Shown piece by piece: positions 8,273 to 15,784 of a stretch of DNA of 64,000 nucleotides; position 1 is the stretch's first letter, and each line of letters starts with the position of its first letter. Location: NCBI RefSeq assembly GCF_002741015.1, contig NZ_CP016616.1:665501-729500 (forward strand), in the 5' to 3' direction. This DNA is from Microvirga ossetica (lineage in GTDB: Bacteria; Pseudomonadota; Alphaproteobacteria; Rhizobiales; Beijerinckiaceae). The position numbers and the translations under genes were made by a program. Below the pieces are notes generated by a model. That model saw only the letters and a list, made by a program, of their open reading frames with translations, was not told where the DNA came from and searched no databases.

Positions 8273-8902
8273 TTGGCAATTGCTTTTTGCTTCCCGACTG
8301 TACGATTGATTGGTTCTTTGGAGTCATACCCCTTGCGACTTTTTCTTCTGCCCGTGCTTCTCTTTTCTTTCTCTGCTGAGGCCCAACAGTTTGCCGGTCA
8401 GGCAAGCGTCATTGACGGAGATACTATCGAGATTGCCGGAACTCGCTTTCGGCTGCATGGGATCGATGCGCCCGAAAGTAGCCAGATATGTCAGGATGCC
8501 GGAGGACGGGATTATCGTTGCGGGCAGAAATCAGCATTTGCATTGGCCGACTGGATCGGTCGGGCGACCGTTTCCTGTGAGCGGCGCGACACCGACCGGT
8601 ATGGCCGGGTCGTCGCGGTCTGCCGTGTCCGAGGGAAGGATATGAACCAATGGATGATCCAGCAGGGATGGGCCGTCGCTTACCGAGAGTACAGCCAGGA
8701 CTATGTACCGGATGAGCTTACCGCTCGGCGTGTCCGGGCAGGAATATGGACTGGCAACTTCGTTTTGCCCTCGGAGTGGCGCAAGGGGCGTAGAATCGAT
8801 CATTATCCCCGTGACGTACCAGGGTATGCTGTTGGGCGATCCTTGGAGCTAGAACCCAACAATATGCTCATTGTGACGGATGCTTTAATCGTCTGCGAAT
8901 AG
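8273..8902 (+). CDS. Secreted thermonuclease-like (SNase) protein
   Basis: An exported staphylococcal-nuclease-fold protein that would cleave DNA or RNA in the periplasm. A hydrophobic leader ending SAEAQ is followed by the fold: VIDGDTIEIAGTRFRLHGID (Asp and Arg of the active site), then ERRDTDRYGRVVAVC (second Arg region). The catalytic Arg-Glu-Arg set is only partly placed by eye. The start is uncertain: TTG at 8273 or TTG at 8318, the latter giving a normal-length signal peptide. It is divergent from the PcfJ-like operon with almost no spacer, so the promoters overlap coding sequence. Confidence 0.75.
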   Translation: MAIAFCFPTVRLIGSLESYPLRLFLLPVLLFSFSAEAQQFAGQASVIDGDTIEIAGTRFRLHGIDAPESSQICQDAGGRDYRCGQKSAFALADWIGRATVSCERRDTDRYGRVVAVCRVRGKDMNQWMIQQGWAVAYREYSQDYVPDELTARRVRAGIWTGNFVLPSEWRKGRRIDHYPRDVPGYAVGRSLELEPNNMLIVTDALIVCE

Positions 8903-9071
8903 CGCAGCGTTGGAGTTAGCTGACATCTTTCGAAGATGGAGTACGTGATTACAACGAGGCGCGACTACCTCTTTCGATATCCGCCAAAGGGTTATGAAAC
9001 CAATCCCTCGCGGTCCATGACAAAGGTGCCTCCATAAGTCATATTTTCTCGTCAAAAAGAAAAGAGACTTC

Positions 9072-10226
9072 ATGGTTACGCCGACAATACAATTGAGTGC
9101 TCGTGAGCAAGTAGAACAAGCTCGCCAAGCTCGCGACGAAGCCCGTGGCTACCGCATTAACATGAAGTACTTGTCCATCGCCTTCGTCAGCGAGGGACTG
9201 GTGATCATTCTTTCCCTGCTTGGAGCCGTCCTGTTCGCCATTCAGTATGGCCATCAGGACTGGATTCTCATGGGCTTTATGTTCCTAGCCCCCATTGGCT
9301 ACGCGGTCGTCGAACTGACCCGTGTGCCTCTGGCGATCCTCGTCAGGACCCAGCCTAACTACCTTTTAAAGCTGCTGTTCTTCGTTGGCATCCTCTGCGC
9401 CAGCGCCGTGACGACCAAGAGCCTGTCGCAGTTGGGTGAGATGATGTTTCGGCCCCGTATGATGGATGTGAACAAGGCTCGCCATGACTTCGAAGAGGCC
9501 AAGGGCAAGCGTGATGCATTCCAGGGCGAGTATGCCGCCCGTAAGGCTGTGCTCGATCAGGCCAACGCATCGCTGACCTCGGCCAATGAGTTGTCGTCCA
9601 AGCAGGTCGATGCACTCAAAGAGACGGGCAAGCCCCAGATGTGCCCGATAACTTATACCTACCGGGATCGCAACGGTAAGACCCAGCGCGGTACCCGCAC
9701 TGCCCCCTGCCCTGAGTCCGCTGCCTCCAAGGAAATCCGCGCGACGATGACCGATCAGCGCGGAACGGTGACGGCAGCCCGCGAGAAGGTGGATGAAGCC
9801 AATAAGGCTCTGCGCACTCTCGGTACGGCTGAAGAGGTCGAGGCCAATGTGGTTGCAACCAGAAAGGTCTATGACGACGCCATCGCCCACTCCCAGCTTC
9901 ATGCCTTCACCGGCATGTTCTTCGCCAAGGACCCGGCGCAGGTCACGGAAGGCGAGCTTTCGAACTTCCTGCGCCTCTTCGTCTTCATCCCGGCGATCTG
10001 CGCCTCGCTGGCCTCGACGCTGCTGGCGATGGGATCGGTCACCCGGATCAAGCCGAAGAAGTTCAAAGCGGTTGCGAGCCAGAAGGTCGTTCCGGTTGAG
10101 GGTGGCCGGTATGTCCTCGATCCATTCCATAAGACAGTAGTGGAGAAGGCCATCGATACCGTAGTTGATGGCATGAAGAAGCCCGAGACCTCGCCTCAAG
10201 CGACCCCGAGTCTCAAAGTCGCGTGA
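9072..10226 (+). CDS. Membrane protein with large coiled-coil loop
   Basis: 384 aa. An N-terminal amphipathic helix (REQVEQARQARDEARG) precedes three hydrophobic segments (~35-60, 65-85, 98-118). A long soluble coiled-coil region (~135-285, rich in Lys/Glu/Ala with one CPITYTYRDRNGK and one APCPES motif) then leads to a last pair of membrane segments near 305-325. The two loop cysteines could form a disulfide if the loop is periplasmic. It is unknown but intact, and it overlaps no neighbour; the next gene starts 8 bp after its stop, suggesting one transcript through 11305. Confidence 0.65.
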   Translation: MVTPTIQLSAREQVEQARQARDEARGYRINMKYLSIAFVSEGLVIILSLLGAVLFAIQYGHQDWILMGFMFLAPIGYAVVELTRVPLAILVRTQPNYLLKLLFFVGILCASAVTTKSLSQLGEMMFRPRMMDVNKARHDFEEAKGKRDAFQGEYAARKAVLDQANASLTSANELSSKQVDALKETGKPQMCPITYTYRDRNGKTQRGTRTAPCPESAASKEIRATMTDQRGTVTAAREKVDEANKALRTLGTAEEVEANVVATRKVYDDAIAHSQLHAFTGMFFAKDPAQVTEGELSNFLRLFVFIPAICASLASTLLAMGSVTRIKPKKFKAVASQKVVPVEGGRYVLDPFHKTVVEKAIDTVVDGMKKPETSPQATPSLKVA

Positions 10227-10234
10227 GGACCACC

Positions 10235-11305
10235 ATGTCGGATGCTCCAAACTACATTTTCGAAGGCACTTCTGAGCAGAAGGCCTATGCTGCGGAACAG
10301 GTGCACAACCGCCTTCGCGCCGAAACCCGGCTCACCACCGGCAAGGCCGCTCTGTGGTGGCTTGGTGGCGCAGGTCTCTTCCTGGCCCTCTTAGGTATCG
10401 GAATCGGGGCTGGTCTCTGGGGCTATTCGAAGGTGGCCGACGTGACCAATACGGCGGAGCATTTGGCCGATACCCTCAAGACGGTCCTGGAGAGGGTGAA
10501 TGTCCAGACGACCGGCGAGGTCAAATTGGCCGATGGGGGCACCGTGAAATTGGACGCCGATGGAGAAACGGTTGGCGTCCAGCCGGGCGGCACGGTGCGT
10601 GTCGAGGGTGGCACCGTGAAGGTGGATGGTAGTTTGGGGCGGAGCAGCGCCCTAACCTCGCCGAGCGCATCCGCATCTCCCATTCTGTCGGCTCCGTCTA
10701 CGGCTCAGATGCAGGCGGCCGCGCCCTACGCGCAGGATAAGGACGGCAGGCTCGTGGTCGAGTTCACTCGCTTTGCCAACCGGCCCTTCGCCGATGGGAA
10801 GGTGACGACGGGCTGGAAATACCACGACAACACCGAGGAGCGGCCCTACTCCCAGTATTGTTACTACCGGCCTGCGGGGGCGTTCTCTGACACGATCATC
10901 GATCTGGCCGAGGACGGAAAACTGATCCCGAATAGCAGTTCCCCGACCATCGACCGCTACGCGGCGGCCCAGGAATGCCGCTGGTTTGACGGCTCCTCGA
11001 CCCGGACCACGGCGATCACGCCGGGCGAGGACCAGCTTCTGCCCGCGCCTTCCGCTCCGGCCACCCCGCAGCCATTCGCTCCCTCGACCATGGCCAAGCC
11101 CCCGGCAGGAGCGAGCTACTCTGACTGGCAGAACTGGTGCCGGGCGACCTATCCGGCCACGATCCAGGAATGGTGCCTGAAGGAATTCGCGCCCAAAACC
11201 CTGCGGGCCGAACAGGCTCCGCAGTCGCAATCGCAACCGAAGCAAGCCGTGCCGGTGGTCAACGAGCGCCTGCGGATGGACCCGGTCCAGCGCAAGGTCC
11301 TTTGA
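10235..11305 (+). CDS. Single-pass membrane protein, periplasmic domain
   Basis: 356 aa from the ATG at 10235. One transmembrane helix (~45-68, GLFLALLGIGIGAGLWG) is followed by an unusual beta-repeat stretch with VKLADGGTVKLDADG and GGTVRVEGGTVKVDG motifs. Then come a Ser/Pro linker and a globular part with six or more cysteines (YSQYCYYRPAG, AQECRWFDG, DWQNWCRATYPATIQEWC) likely disulfide-bonded in the periplasm. It is linked to the preceding membrane protein. The family is unknown. Confidence 0.6.
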   Translation: MSDAPNYIFEGTSEQKAYAAEQVHNRLRAETRLTTGKAALWWLGGAGLFLALLGIGIGAGLWGYSKVADVTNTAEHLADTLKTVLERVNVQTTGEVKLADGGTVKLDADGETVGVQPGGTVRVEGGTVKVDGSLGRSSALTSPSASASPILSAPSTAQMQAAAPYAQDKDGRLVVEFTRFANRPFADGKVTTGWKYHDNTEERPYSQYCYYRPAGAFSDTIIDLAEDGKLIPNSSSPTIDRYAAAQECRWFDGSSTRTTAITPGEDQLLPAPSAPATPQPFAPSTMAKPPAGASYSDWQNWCRATYPATIQEWCLKEFAPKTLRAEQAPQSQSQPKQAVPVVNERLRMDPVQRKVL

Positions 11306-11352
11306 CCCCGCACCATGCAACAATGCCGATGGTGATTGGAAGGAACTTGAAC

Positions 11353-12867
11353 ATGTCAGTTTGGAAATCCTTCTGGGCAGAATATGACTTCCCTATGCAG
11401 AAGGTGCGGGTCGTGAAGAGCGTGTTCGCTACCGCCATTACCGCTGCTTTGCTGACATTCCCAGCCCTCGCGCAGACGAGCAGAGATCGACCCTATTTTC
11501 ATGACGCCGCGCTCGACTGGAAAGAACTCGATCCCTACCAGCGGGTTCGTCTTCAGGTCTATTTGACGGCAGATGGTTATTGGAGCGGTGTGCCGAACCA
11601 AGACTTTGGTAACCGGCTGTACGATGCCATGGCAAAATTCCAGAGCGACCATGGTTTTCCCGTCGCCGGTATACTGACTGACGAACAGGTCGGCGTCCTG
11701 ATGAAGGAGGCTGAGCCGATCCTGCGTATGTGGGGACTGCAAGAGGTCCAGCATCCCGACCGAGGCGTCCCGATCTGGGTTCCGATGGGTCTAGGCCTGT
11801 CCCAGAACCGCATCCGGGAAGGCTATGAGTTCAACGATCCGCTCAAGCGGGTCTTCCTAGCCTACAAATACCTGCCCGATGTCGGCCTCCAGCAGGTCTA
11901 CGATTACCTGCTGAAACAGGCTGCCGCCGAAGGCGAGACGGTTCAGTACAAGGTTCTGCGCAAGGACTTCTTTGTGGTGGCTGTCTTTAAGAACGGCATC
12001 ACCCGCTACATGCGCTATCATGAGGACCGGAATGGGATGCTCGGCTTCATCTTTGCTTGGAACGAAGACGGCGCGAAAATCTACGGCGACCGTATTGTAA
12101 CCCTCGTGTCCTCGTCCTTATGGGCAGTGGCCAACGGCTCCCCATTCGTCACGCCGCCCAAGATCGTTCAGGAAGCGGCTAATCCTCCAACCCAGCGTAT
12201 CCAGCCGCCGACCCATGTGCCCAAGGAAGACAAGGACGGGGAAGGCATCAAATCTGGCACAGGCTTCTTCGTCACGAACACTGGCTTCATCCTCACCAAC
12301 AACCACGTGATCAAGGGCTGCTCCAACGTGGCAGTGGGTTCCGACGACTACCAACCGACTCCGGCCAGGATTGTTGGAACCGATCCGACCAATGACCTAG
12401 CCCTGCTTCAGGCCGACATCGTCCCCGGCACTATCGCAGCTTTACGGTTAAATACCCGTCTTGGTGAATCGGTAGCCGTGTTCGGCTATCCCCTGTCGGA
12501 AGTCCTCGCCAGTTCAGGCAACTTCACACAAGGTAGCGTCACAGCCTTAGCCGGTCTACGGGACGATACCCGTCACCTTCAAATCCAGGCCCCTGTCCAG
12601 AGCGGCAACAGTGGTGGTCCGCTGCTCGACGCAAGTGGAAATGTGATCGGAGTTGTGGTGGCCATGATGGATGCCAAGCGCATGCTCGAAGTGACTGACA
12701 CCCTGCCTCAGAACATCAACTTCGCGATTAAGACGAGCGTGGCGGCGAATTTCCTCGAAAGTAAAGGGGTCCAGTATGCTGTGGCGTCCTCTAACACGAA
12801 TCCCATGAAGCCGGAGGATATCGCAGAGCGGGCAAAGAAGGTCAGTGTGATGGTGGTCTGCAAATAG
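11353..12867 (+). CDS. Trypsin-like (S1C) serine protease with peptidoglycan-binding domain
   Basis: 504 aa. A signal peptide lies at about residues 20-38 (ATAITAALLTFPALAQ). A PG_binding_1-like domain follows (LQVYLTADGYWSG ... FQSDHGFPVAGILTDEQ), then a linker and an HtrA-type chymotrypsin domain. The catalytic triad is visible: His in LTNNHVIKG, Asp in PTNDLALLQ, Ser in QSGNSGGPLLD. No PDZ domain follows, unlike DegP. The ATG at 11353 has AAGGAAC upstream; the ATG at 11395 is an alternative. It is probably a cell-wall-associated periplasmic protease co-transcribed with the two membrane proteins before it. Confidence 0.85.
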   Translation: MSVWKSFWAEYDFPMQKVRVVKSVFATAITAALLTFPALAQTSRDRPYFHDAALDWKELDPYQRVRLQVYLTADGYWSGVPNQDFGNRLYDAMAKFQSDHGFPVAGILTDEQVGVLMKEAEPILRMWGLQEVQHPDRGVPIWVPMGLGLSQNRIREGYEFNDPLKRVFLAYKYLPDVGLQQVYDYLLKQAAAEGETVQYKVLRKDFFVVAVFKNGITRYMRYHEDRNGMLGFIFAWNEDGAKIYGDRIVTLVSSSLWAVANGSPFVTPPKIVQEAANPPTQRIQPPTHVPKEDKDGEGIKSGTGFFVTNTGFILTNNHVIKGCSNVAVGSDDYQPTPARIVGTDPTNDLALLQADIVPGTIAALRLNTRLGESVAVFGYPLSEVLASSGNFTQGSVTALAGLRDDTRHLQIQAPVQSGNSGGPLLDASGNVIGVVVAMMDAKRMLEVTDTLPQNINFAIKTSVAANFLESKGVQYAVASSNTNPMKPEDIAERAKKVSVMVVCK

Positions 12868-12878
12868 GAAACTAGCCT

Positions 12879-13136
12879 ATGTACATCCGTAAGCACGAAA
12901 ACGGGTCATTCGTCGCCGAACTCGGCTGGTCCGATCCCCTCGTGACCTTCCCCTCCTCCATCGACTACGACCGCGTCATTCTTCATCCCAAGGTCCGGTC
13001 CTGGTTGAAGGAGAACACGCCTCTGTCCCAAGTGCGGGAAGGCGAGAAGGAAGTGGCGATTGCCTTCGTGAACGAAGAAGACGCCTGGGCTTTCGACAGC
13101 CGTTGGGGCCAGATCAGACAGGTTGCCGCAGAGTAA
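12879..13136 (+). CDS. Small hypothetical protein
   Basis: 85 aa, soluble, no signal peptide. It looks like one compact alpha/beta domain (MYIRKHENGSFVAELGW ... VAIAFVNEEDAWAFDSRWG). It starts 11 bp after the protease stop and ends 34 bp before the SH3 gene, so it belongs to the same transcription unit. No known family was recognised. Confidence 0.6.
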   Translation: MYIRKHENGSFVAELGWSDPLVTFPSSIDYDRVILHPKVRSWLKENTPLSQVREGEKEVAIAFVNEEDAWAFDSRWGQIRQVAAE

Positions 13137-13170
13137 TCTGCGGCCCTACCCCTCAATCCGTGGAGAAAAC

Positions 13171-13470
13171 ATGTTCAAGTATATAGCTGCTGGTGCCCTG
13201 TCCCTGTTCCTATTTGCGTCTGTGCCTGCCTTGGCACAGACCACGCTCCGCGTCATGGGAGTTCGCAAGAACGATGTTCTCAACATTCGGGAGTTCCCGA
13301 CGAACCAGAGCCGGATTGTCGGCGTGATCCCACCCGACGGTACCGGCATTGCGAAAACTGGTGAACGAGAAGGCAACTGGGTTTTCGTTCAATACAATGG
13401 TGTTGAAGGGTGGGCTTATACGGCATTCCTATCGCGCGAGGTCCGGCGCGGCGGGCCTATGTCTGAGTAG
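13171..13470 (+). CDS. Exported bacterial SH3 (SH3_3-type) protein
   Basis: 99 aa. A clear signal peptide (AAGALSLFLFASVPALAQ) precedes one SH3b domain: VRKNDVLNIREFP, IPPDGTGIAKTGEREGNWVFVQYNG, GWAYTAFLS. Such domains bind peptidoglycan or stem peptides. GGAGA before the ATG at 13171 decides the start. Together with the peptidoglycan-binding protease it makes this group a probable cell-envelope module. Confidence 0.8.
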   Translation: MFKYIAAGALSLFLFASVPALAQTTLRVMGVRKNDVLNIREFPTNQSRIVGVIPPDGTGIAKTGEREGNWVFVQYNGVEGWAYTAFLSREVRRGGPMSE

Positions 13471-13615
13471 GTGGCTGCTCTCGCGACCAAGGGAACCAGC
13501 CAACTTGATCTGTCGCTTTTCAGCATGAACAGGCTGGAGGATGCTTGCTCCACCGCTAGTGTCCCGGAAACCGCATAGCTCTACTAGAAATGACGTTTTC
13601 GATCCCGTACCAGGA

Positions 13616-14041
13616 CTAATCGCCTTTCCGGCGCGCATCGATGATCGTAATCAGGTCTGACCGGTACTTCTCCCTAAGCTGACTGATCACAGTCCCTGCC
13701 GATTTTCGACCGACTTTCCCTACCAGAAAACGCCGCAATCTTCCTTCCTCCGTCCGACATTTCCGGAGGGCATTTCCGACAACTGCCACTGAGGATTGCC
13801 TGGATTCGATCCGTGGTTTCACATATGCGGCGGCGCAGGCCTGCCAGAGATCATTGAGTGGAGCCGCACCCTTGATCGCAGCAAGCAGGTCGAACTCGTC
13901 GGCAAGCGTAGGTCGTAAAGGTCCAAGGACGGTCAAAAGGAAGACAGCGGCTACAAGATTCCGATTGAGCCGGAGAGGCCGCTTCTGCCGTCGCCACAGA
14001 AACATGGCCTGCCGCACAGACGGCATTGTCCTGTAAGCCAT
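13616..14041 (-). CDS. Small exported protein (intact member of a duplicated pair)
   Basis: 141 aa. A basic N-terminus, then a hydrophobic helix (NLVAAVFLLTVLGPL) and a TLADEFD junction suggest an exported or anchored protein. The mature part has FDLLAAIKGAAPLNDLWQACAAAYVKP and is Arg/Lys-rich. GGAGGGA precedes the ATG at 14041. A diverged and truncated copy lies at 19126-19349, including ~100 bp of upstream DNA, so the pair arose by segmental duplication. Confidence 0.55.
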   Translation of the reverse strand: MAYRTMPSVRQAMFLWRRQKRPLRLNRNLVAAVFLLTVLGPLRPTLADEFDLLAAIKGAAPLNDLWQACAAAYVKPRIESRQSSVAVVGNALRKCRTEEGRLRRFLVGKVGRKSAGTVISQLREKYRSDLITIIDARRKGD

Positions 14042-14285
14042 GACGCTCCCTCCGGCATGGGGATCATCGTCTGGCGAGGAACTTAAAGAACCGTTGCTTC
14101 GCCTACGCCAGTAGAGAGCTACTATTCGTCATACGATAGGCTCGCGCGGTAGGGCTCAGACGGCGAGGTTTTGATCAGAACTGTGGCAGGCCTTATGCAG
14201 ACGAAGGCTACGATCTTGCTGATCAGGAAGAACGTAACAAATGAAGCGGGCTATCTCAGAGTCGCCCGTTCTTGTTTTAGAGATC

Positions 14286-14310
14286 GTAAAAACCCCAGAG
14301 CGATCTGGGG
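14286..14310 (-). terminator. Rho-independent terminator of the RTX gene
   Basis: Stem CCCCAGA (14293-14299) and TCTGGGG (14304-14310) with a GCGA loop. Read on the minus strand it is followed by a run of five T. It lies 29 bp downstream of the stop of the RTX gene at 14339. Confidence 0.75.
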
Positions 14311-14338
14311 CTTTTGTCTTTAACTGAGGCCCATCTCG

Positions 14339-15505
14339 TCAAATGATGACGAAATCTTTGTTCGTCAGTGCGAGGTTTTTGCTAATCGTCGCGAATGCCA
14401 CGGACGCTCCCTTCCCCGATCCATCCGCGTCATAGTAGAGAACGCCGCTGTCTTTGTCGTAGATGATCCGGTCGTCCTTATCGTGAGCCTTGCCGGTATT
14501 ATTGGTCCAGAAGGCCGACGATTTCAGGGTGCCGTTGGAGCCCACCTTCGTGAAGACGGCGTGGTCCAGGCGGATCGTGTCATCCACAACCTTGAAGTCC
14601 AGGATGGCATCCTTGTTCGTGCTCTTATGTGGCATGGTGTCGAACACGAAGGTATCTTTGCCTGCGCCGCCGTAAAGCTTGTCGTTGCCAGTACCGCCAT
14701 AAAGGAAGTCGTTGCCTGCGCCGCCCTTCAAAACGTCGTTTCCAGCGTAACCCTTGAGATGGTCCGCACCACCCGTGCCGGAGAGGCTGTCGTGCCCGGC
14801 GTAGGTATCTTCCGGAGAAGGCGGGGTCGGAGGCAGCAGGACGACCGGCGGCGTGACGGCAGGAAGCAACGCAGAGATATCGAACACGCCGTTCGAGAAG
14901 CTCACCAATTCAGCGTTATAGACTGTGTCGGAACCGAACGTCCCAGTCAGATCGGTGATCTGGATCGACCCGTCATAGTTCCTTGAGAAAACAAAGTTAT
15001 AGCTGAGCCCATTGTAATAGATCAGGTCGGTGCCCACGCCAGCATTGATGTAGTCGTTTCCTGCGTCGCCGTTAATCTCGTCGTTCCCGGCGTAGGTGAA
15101 TACATAATCGTTGCCATTTCCGGCAAACACATAGTCGGCGTAATCATTGCCGTCGATAGAATCACTCTCGGCCATGACTACATCATAGGAAACGTTAAGG
15201 CCGATCACTGCTGACGACGAGCCAACAAGGTTGAGGTTCTTACCCTCGAAAAGGGTGACACCGTTCTTGCCTGCGCGGATCATATCGACCGCGAAATAGT
15301 CCGGGCCGAGTTGCTTGTAATGGATATCGTACTGATTGATGACTGGATTGAAGTTCATCCCGAACAGGGCGGTACCGTAGCTTGTGATCTGATCATAGTG
15401 ATCGTCGATCCAGAACGAGCTTTCACCCTGGTATGAAAGGCCGAAGGCCGCGTAACGCATATCCAGGCCCTGGCCTGCGAGATTTGAGATAGAAAAGTTC
15501 GCCAC
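14339..15505 (-). CDS. RTX/calcium-binding repeat exoprotein
   Basis: 388 aa without an N-terminal signal peptide, as usual for type I secretion substrates. After a ~115-residue N-terminal domain come hemolysin-type nonapeptides (GNGNDYVFTYAGNDEINGD and similar, ~128-160). A proline linker (~220-235) leads to a second block, GYAGNDVLKGGAGNDFLYGG. The protein ends in the common C-terminal secretion domain (FVFDTMPHKSTNKDAILDFK to KDFVII). The same C-terminal domain ends the larger RTX protein at 15785. No type I transporter genes are in the window. Confidence 0.85.
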   Translation of the reverse strand: MANFSISNLAGQGLDMRYAAFGLSYQGESSFWIDDHYDQITSYGTALFGMNFNPVINQYDIHYKQLGPDYFAVDMIRAGKNGVTLFEGKNLNLVGSSSAVIGLNVSYDVVMAESDSIDGNDYADYVFAGNGNDYVFTYAGNDEINGDAGNDYINAGVGTDLIYYNGLSYNFVFSRNYDGSIQITDLTGTFGSDTVYNAELVSFSNGVFDISALLPAVTPPVVLLPPTPPSPEDTYAGHDSLSGTGGADHLKGYAGNDVLKGGAGNDFLYGGTGNDKLYGGAGKDTFVFDTMPHKSTNKDAILDFKVVDDTIRLDHAVFTKVGSNGTLKSSAFWTNNTGKAHDKDDRIIYDKDSGVLYYDADGSGKGASVAFATISKNLALTNKDFVII

Positions 15506-15749
15506 ATTTATTGTCCTTGGACATCCATGAGCCCGACGCGGGCATAACTAAACGCAGTTATTCGGCAACAGATTCAGTCAGCAACTTTGGTCGCAGGATG
15601 GTGCCGGGTAGAGGCCTAATGGCAAGAATGAATGATCCGGATTGTGGAGCCCACTTCCTGGAGTTAGGTAATTCAAACGTTCGGGCTGACTACTGGGGCA
15701 TTCTTGCGAAATGCGAGTGAGACCTATGAAGGAGCGTCCTGTGAGTGGA

Positions 15750-15777
15750 AGAGCCACCTGGATTTCCAGGTGGCTCT
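15750..15777 (-). terminator. Strong hairpin downstream of the large RTX gene
   Basis: A perfect 12-bp stem AGAGCCACCTGG (15750-15761) with CCAGGTGGCTCT (15766-15777) around an ATTT loop sits 8 bp after the stop of the gene at 15785. The minus-strand tail is not T-rich, so termination would be weak. It may instead protect the 3' end of the mRNA. Confidence 0.5.
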
Positions 15778-15784
15778 GTTTGAG

